Shown here: positions 58,677-64,000 of the stretch, piece after piece
Position numbering within the stretch: the stretch's first letter is position 1
How the letters are laid out: the number at the start of each line of letters is the position of its first letter
NCBI GenBank assembly: GCA_964017235.1
Contig: OZ024931.1
Location: forward strand, 120,291,530-120,355,529
DNA from: Sabellastarte sp. h YS-2021
Lineage: Eukaryota > Annelida > Polychaeta > Sabellida > Sabellidae
Reading direction: 5' to 3'
DNA length: 64,000 nucleotides
Made by a program: the position numbers and the translations under genes
The notes under the pieces: model-generated
Databases searched by the model: none
What the model was told of the DNA's origin: nothing
Seen by the model: only the letters and a program-made list of their open reading frames with translations

Positions 58677-61395
58677 AACAAGAGGAGAGTGCCCGTGAAC
58701 GGGCACTGTGTCAGCTGACTGAGTGTTTTTGATTTGTGAAGGTGATTACAGGACAGAATAATTATCAGGAAAAGGGCTGTACAGAAATACAGTAAATTGT
58801 AACTGAACAGCAAGTTCGAAAGAAATTCCGAAGCTGACAGAAGAAAAGGATAAAAAAGTTGTGCCCTGTAAATGGTATTATGAAGGAAAATAACAAGGTA
58901 ATTGTTTAAGTGTAAAAAATAGGTTAAAACATATTTAAAGAAATACTACAAATGCAATATCTTCGTTCGACCTTGAAGAAGGGGTCCAATGTCAAATCTA
59001 ACCACACAAATACATTCCCAGCCCATGATTTCCTATGGTTTACCATTCCAAACCTCTAGGACCAATTATAAATGAGTTATAAGCACTTTTAAGCTTGGCT
59101 GTCCTCATTTGACCTTGAAGGAGGGGTCCAAAGGTCAAATCTGACCATACCAAAAGATTCCGAGCCAATGATTTCCTATGGGATGGTTTACCATCCCAAA
59201 TCTCTGTCACCAATAATAAGCGAGTTGTAGGCACTTTCAATTTTCGCTATCCTTATTTGACCTTGAAGGAGGGTTCCAAGGTCAAATCGGACCATATCAA
59301 CAGATTCACAGCCCATGATTTCCTGTCTGTTTACCATCCCAAACCTCTGGGACCAATAATAAGCGAGTTATAAGCACTTTTAAGTTTGGCTATCCTTGTT
59401 TGACCTTGAAGGAGGGGTCATTGAAGGTCAAATCTGACCACACCAAAAGATTCCCACCCCATGATTTCCTACAGGTTGGTTTATCATCCCAAACCTCTAG
59501 GATCAATAATAAGGGAGATATAAGCACTTTTCATGACTGACAAAAAACACCTGTGGCGGCCATCTTGTTTCTCAAAATGAGGCCAAAAATATTCCCAGAC
59601 AACATTTTATGGTTATTAATATATACTGCAAACTTAAGAAAGCTAGCTATAATATTTTTTTTCATCAGAGCAGTAATGGTGAAATCTCTCTCTACACACT
59701 GCGGCTATCCAGTGGATACAATGATTTACTCAACAGTGAGAACCTGAAAGTAGCTATTGCTCAGCTATGCCATGACATAGAGGTCTGCAATTTCACTATG
59801 TTATAGCTGACCAAAAATTCTGTGAATAACATATTTAACAAATTACTCTAAATGTAATAGTTTTCAAGTTACAACTGATTTACTCAACAGTGAGAACCTC
59901 AAAGGAACTATTACTCAGCTATGCAATGAGCTACATGTCTGAAATTTTACTATGTTATAGCTAACCCAAAAGTAGGTGAACAACATATTTAAGCAAACTA
60001 CTGTAAATGCAATAGTTTTCAAGCTACAACTGATTTACTCAATAGTGAGAACCTGAAAATAGCTATTGCTCCGCTATGCCATGAGCTATAGGTCTGTAAT
60101 TTCACTATGTTATAGCTGACCCAAAAGTAGGTGAACAATATATTTTAACAAAATACTCCAAATGCAATATTTTTCAAGTTATAGCTGATTTACTCAACAG
60201 TCAGTACCTGAGATTAGCTATTGCTCAGTTGTGCCATGAGCTATAGGTCTATAATTTCACTATGTTATAGCTGACCCAAAAGTAGCTGAATAACATATTT
60301 GCACAAATTTCTGTAAATGCAATAGTTTTCCAATTATAACTGATTTACTCAACAGTGAGAACTTCAAAGTAGCTATTACTCAGCTATGAAATGAGCCACA
60401 GGTCTGAAACTTCACTATGTTATAGCTGACCCCAAAATAGGTGAATAACATATTGAAAGAAAATACTCTAAATGCAATAGTTTTCAAGTTATAAGTGATT
60501 TACTCAACAGTGATAACCTAAAAGTAGCTATTACTCAGCTATGCCATGAGCTACAGGTCTGAAATTTTACTATGTTATAGCTGACCCAAAAGTAGCTGAA
60601 TAACATATTTATACGAAATTCTCTAAATGCAATAGTTTTCAAGTTATAAGCGATTTACTCAACAGTGATAACCTAAAAGTAGCTATTACTCAGCTATGCC
60701 ATGAGCTACAGGTCTGAAATTTCACTATGTTATAGCTGGCCCAAAAGTAGCTAAATAACATATTTATACGAAATTCTCTAAATGCAATAGTTTTTAAGTT
60801 ACAAGTGATTTTACTCATAATGGAAGTTACTGAAAAGCCCAAAAGTAGCTATTACTCACTTAGCTATTGAGACAGACACCCAACTTACTCACCATATTGT
60901 AGCTATGAAAAAAGTAGCTGAACAACATATTTTAACAAAATGCTGTAAATGCAACACTTTTGAAGTTATAAGTGATTTAGTGCATGATTTCATGAATTTT
61001 AATGCATTAAAAATTATTAAAAAAATTTATTAAAAAAAAAGTAAGACAGATCCAGGTCTCATACTCACACAAGAGAATCTACCTCTGGCCTAGTACATAT
61101 ATGCAAGATATGAGAGAAATCCCTGCAATAGTCACTGAGAAAATTGTGATAAAAAGTTGAAATTTTCACACTTTTGGTGGGGGTACCCCCCTTGTAATGT
61201 CTCTAGCAAACAGACGAACAGACAGATTTGCATGCCTTGAACAATTTTTCATCCTCGATAGATAAGGTACCTTTTAAAAAAAACAGCATGTCTCTAGGCC
61301 TTGTAGTTTTGGAGAAGAAGTTGTTCACGTGGACGCATACGCCCACGCCGCAGAGTGATGACATAATGTCAGCTGACTGACAAGTCAGCTGACAT
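58677..61395 (+). mobile_element. F5: HINE-like element with 155-bp satellite
   Basis: The left end is aacaagaggag with hairpin agtgcccgtgaacgggcact (58688-58707) and the subTIR tgtcagctgac (58709-58719). Seven to eight monomers with a 154-155 bp period follow (starts at 59723, 59877, 60032, 60187, 60342, 60497, 60652, 60807; gatttactcaacagtgag). A unique 3' domain has a GC-richer patch (gacgcatacgcccacgccgc) and the terminal hairpin tgtcagctgac-tgacaa-gtcagctgaca (61367-61394). An F1 remnant sits inside the first monomer. Confidence 0.82.
58960..59722 (+). mobile_element. F1-F: 5'-truncated F1 nested in F5
   Basis: About three to four F1 monomers, then the F1 3' domain (ggcggccatcttgtttctca) and a shortened end ggctatccagtggatacaat. 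The left junction follows an F5 monomer string (aaatgcaatatctt) and the right junction is the start of the next F5 monomer. The F1 left hairpin is absent. Confidence 0.75.
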
Positions 61396-61565
61396 AAAAA
61401 AATGTCAAAAAAGGTCACTTGGGCAAGTGTCTATGGCCCTCATACACAGGTTAAATGTCTACTAAAAGCCTTGATTTTCGGCACATGTGAAAAGGACATA
61501 ATAATGCATTCCCAGATGGGATTTCAGCTCCATCAATAACATAGTTTAACAGTCACAGGGCTTAA

Positions 61566-63816
61566 AGGATGACTTCAGCGTTTTTGACATACATATTTTT
61601 AAGTGTAAATTCAAGCTTTATATATTATCAATATACTGACAAAGTTTTATGTGTCAAAGTTGCCTATATCTGCTGTAATTTGCATTTAAAAGTACAGAAG
61701 CACTGCCTTATTTGGGTAGTCACATGTTCCCTCCCGAAAATTGCCGAGTGCACATGAAGTAAATAAACATGTGTGGGTGACGTCATTTGTGTTCACTTGC
61801 CTTGGTTTTAGCTTAGAACTGTTCTGATATATACTGCTTTTTACGTTATAATTATCTCTTACAAAATGGAGCATTTCAAGGACATAGTAAAAGTAACAAT
61901 GTTCTAACTGTAGTTTGAGCCAATAAAACTTACAAAATGTGTGAGTTTATAGAACAAAAGATAAATATAACATGATCCACTGTGGGGGTGAACTGCCAAC
62001 ACTAATACTGAGAACAAGCACTGTTTATATTCTTTGCTGTGAACAGTGTATATTTATAACACTCTCTTTATAACACTTCTTTTATCAACTATAAGATGTG
62101 AAATGAGATGAGTTTCTGGTAAATGTTTCATGGTCAAAGAAAATACTGCAGTATCAAGTATTATCTGGGCCATCTAGCCTTTTTCTGTGTAGAAAGGTAC
62201 ATCAATTCAGAAAAGCTTCAGTTAACATTTGTTTCACTCTATAAAGTGCACATGCACTTATTAACTTTGGAAATCTAAAATTTAGTTCATTTACGTGAAT
62301 ATTTAATTTTAGCATATTATTTAACTATTGAAATAACATACAAAGAAATAGTCCAGAAGGCAAATAAATATATTAGTTCCTGGTATTTACAAATATATAA
62401 TCTCAAGCCTTCAACAGGGGTGTATTTTGTAACTGCTGAATTATACACTACTTCTTCTGTTTTAATGTTGCTTTGAACACTGTATAATAGGTCATATCAC
62501 GACAGGTAGTTTACAGGCAGAGGAAACCAGTACATACATGGTGCTGTCCTTTAAACTGCCATCCATCAGTAAGAAACTACCATCTTTCCCATATAGGGTT
62601 CTGGGTTTGAACCGCCTACATCAGAGATGTAACTATATTATAATTAAGGTAATTCTACTCCAGACTATTACTATGTACTGTTCCCCCCACCCTTTCAATT
62701 TTCCATCTATCAGATCAGAGAAATATTAATTCACAGTATTAGATTATTTTTGTGCATTTTAATGAGGTTTTTTGCAACACAAGTGCTGTCCACCAGTTCT
62801 GTCCAAAACAAGTGTGTCTAGAGGTTTCAATAAATGATCCAACATATAAACTGTGTGACGAGAACAAAGAAAATCAGTCACAATAGTATGTAAATAGATG
62901 GTTATAATTTAGTTTTTACTTAAAGTGTAGAAGTTTTTACTTGAGGATTCAAAAGCACTTCTAAAATCACATGAAAATATTAACTTAACTCTTATTGGAT
63001 ATATTAACTTTTTTTTAAAAAAAATTGCTTAACTCTGGTTTCATTATTTTCTATAAACCTCCAGGCTTTCATCTCTGTGGTGGTGGATTTAAATATATGA
63101 TATAATGGAATAAATGATGATCCCGTGTTGCAATGTGACCTTATAATTATGATAAAAGTGATACAAACACTCAGCTTGGAGCCAACTTTTAAATTTACAT
63201 ATCTCTCCTTTTAGCAATTTTGCCTTGACCAAGGTTGTAAAATTGAATAACTGACTATTTTTGAACAGCCACATTATCTACATTTACTGGCCTCAGTATC
63301 TAGATATCAAAATTCAGCTGAGATCATGCACAGATGACCTCTATGTCTGAGATAAATGTGGATACATTGAAGAGAAGAGAATAGTAAGAGAGAAAAATAT
63401 AGGTTATGTTTTGATCATTTTGAAAAATCAGAAAAAAAATCTTTTCTAGTTTCCTTTTACTAATTATATAATTCTTAATTTTATCCTTCAATAACTATGT
63501 ACAATTTACCATTTTAAACTGACAATTGCAAAAATAAATTGAGGAGACAAAAACAGATATACTGTATATATAGCACTGTTTTTATCCCTGCATACACAGC
63601 CCATGAACACATATGATGCAAACACACCACGTGACTGGTGAAAAGAGCCGAAGCAGGCAGTTGTAAATTTGAAATTTATCTCCTGTTATAAAAGCTTGTT
63701 TATGAAGTAAACAGACTACTTTGGGTACTAATAGTACCAGATACATGTTTTAAATAGGCAAGAGTATCATATCCTGCATTTAACTCAGAAGTGAAAAAAA
63801 ACACTGAAGTCATCCT
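61566..63816. mobile_element. TTAA-flanked DNA transposon remnant (Kolobok/piggyBac type)
   Basis: The left terminus is aggatgacttcagcgttttt; the right terminus reverse-complements to aggatgacttcagtgttttt. TTAA lies on both sides (61562-61565, 63817-63820). The joined flanks (cagggcTTAAAggtggca) align with an uninterrupted relative at about 56625-56645 (caggactttaaagtggca), so the insertion is supported by an empty-site paralogue. The 2.25-kb interior has no recognisable transposase and contains a SINE. The AGG start favours Kolobok over piggyBac, tentatively. Confidence 0.72.
62456..62640 (-). repeat. Diverged tRNA-derived SINE inside the TTAA transposon
   Basis: Reverse-strand SINE body (ggtcatatcacgacaggtag, gcagaggaaaccagtacata) with a decayed tRNA-like head (gggtttgaaccgcctacatc). 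It shows that the host transposon is older than this insertion. Confidence 0.75.
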
Positions 63817-63820
63817 TTAA

Positions 63821-64000
63821 AGGTGGCAAAAAGTCCATATATTGGGTCTTTGGGAGCCCGTCAGAGACCTCAATTTGACCTTCAAATTAAAGCTTCAGAC
63901 TTAAAATCTCTTACATACTAACATTACACATAGAATATATACCTAATACAGTTTGAAAATTCTCAGACTTACCATTTCCAAGTTACAGAGCAAAATATGT
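63821..64000 (+). repeat. Edge of an unclassified repeat
   Basis: The first part matches the empty-site paralogue at 56641-56690 (attgggtctttgggag versus attgggtctctgtggg). The last bases, accatttccaagttacagag, look like the core motif of the satellite monomers, so an array may start beyond the window. Confidence 0.4.

Noticed and set aside
6990-60990. CRISPR arrays
   Set aside because: Eukaryotic context; repeats are contiguous 146-169 bp satellites without unique spacers.

Overview
This is AT-rich, repeat-dominated eukaryotic nuclear DNA. No complete host gene is visible. The repeat repertoire suggests a marine invertebrate, most likely a bivalve mollusc: tRNA-derived SINEs, CR1/L2-type LINE tails, and many short non-autonomous elements that carry ~150-bp tandem repeats between a 5' hairpin and short subterminal inverted repeats (subTIRs). 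That last design is known from bivalve 'pearl' elements and from Helentron-associated elements (HINEs). The organism call is an inference; no diagnostic host gene is present.

Layout. 1-6.5 kb: unique AT-rich DNA with small inverted-repeat elements. 6.5-11.7 kb: F1 element (147-bp satellite) flanked by identical 312-bp direct repeats. 12.1-14.5 kb: F4 element (169-bp satellite). 15.0-16.7 kb: F2 (157-bp satellite). 17.3-18.0 kb: LINE tail. 22.1-24.5 kb: F3 (146-bp satellite) interrupted by F1. 24.8-26.8 kb: a MITE and a pogo/Tigger-like element. 27.5-32.45 kb: a second F4 with a longer array. 32.55-37.9 kb: one F1 nested in another. 38.4-39.6 kb: F6 repeats with a SINE inserted. 41.2-43.8 kb: a palindrome-ended repeat hit by a LINE, a SINE and a piggyBac-like MITE. 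45.0-45.7 kb: F3 remnant. 47.86 kb: 5S-rRNA-like fragment. 48.4-48.6 kb: one convincing host exon on the minus strand. 48.9-50.2 kb: compact F1. 50.9-54.1 kb: PIF/Harbinger-like transposon with a broken MADF-type gene. 54.2-55.2 kb: truncated F2. 56.7-58.6 kb: F3. 58.7-61.4 kb: F5 (155-bp satellite) with an F1 remnant inside. 61.6-63.8 kb: TTAA-flanked transposon.

The most notable result is the satellite-bearing element set: six monomer families share one architecture and a weakly conserved core motif, and every copy whose orientation can be read lies on the plus strand, opposite to the single exon. A nested pair shows insertion without target-site duplication, as expected for Helitron/Helentron transposition. 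The long open frames in the F1 arrays are by-products of a monomer whose length is a multiple of three, not genes.
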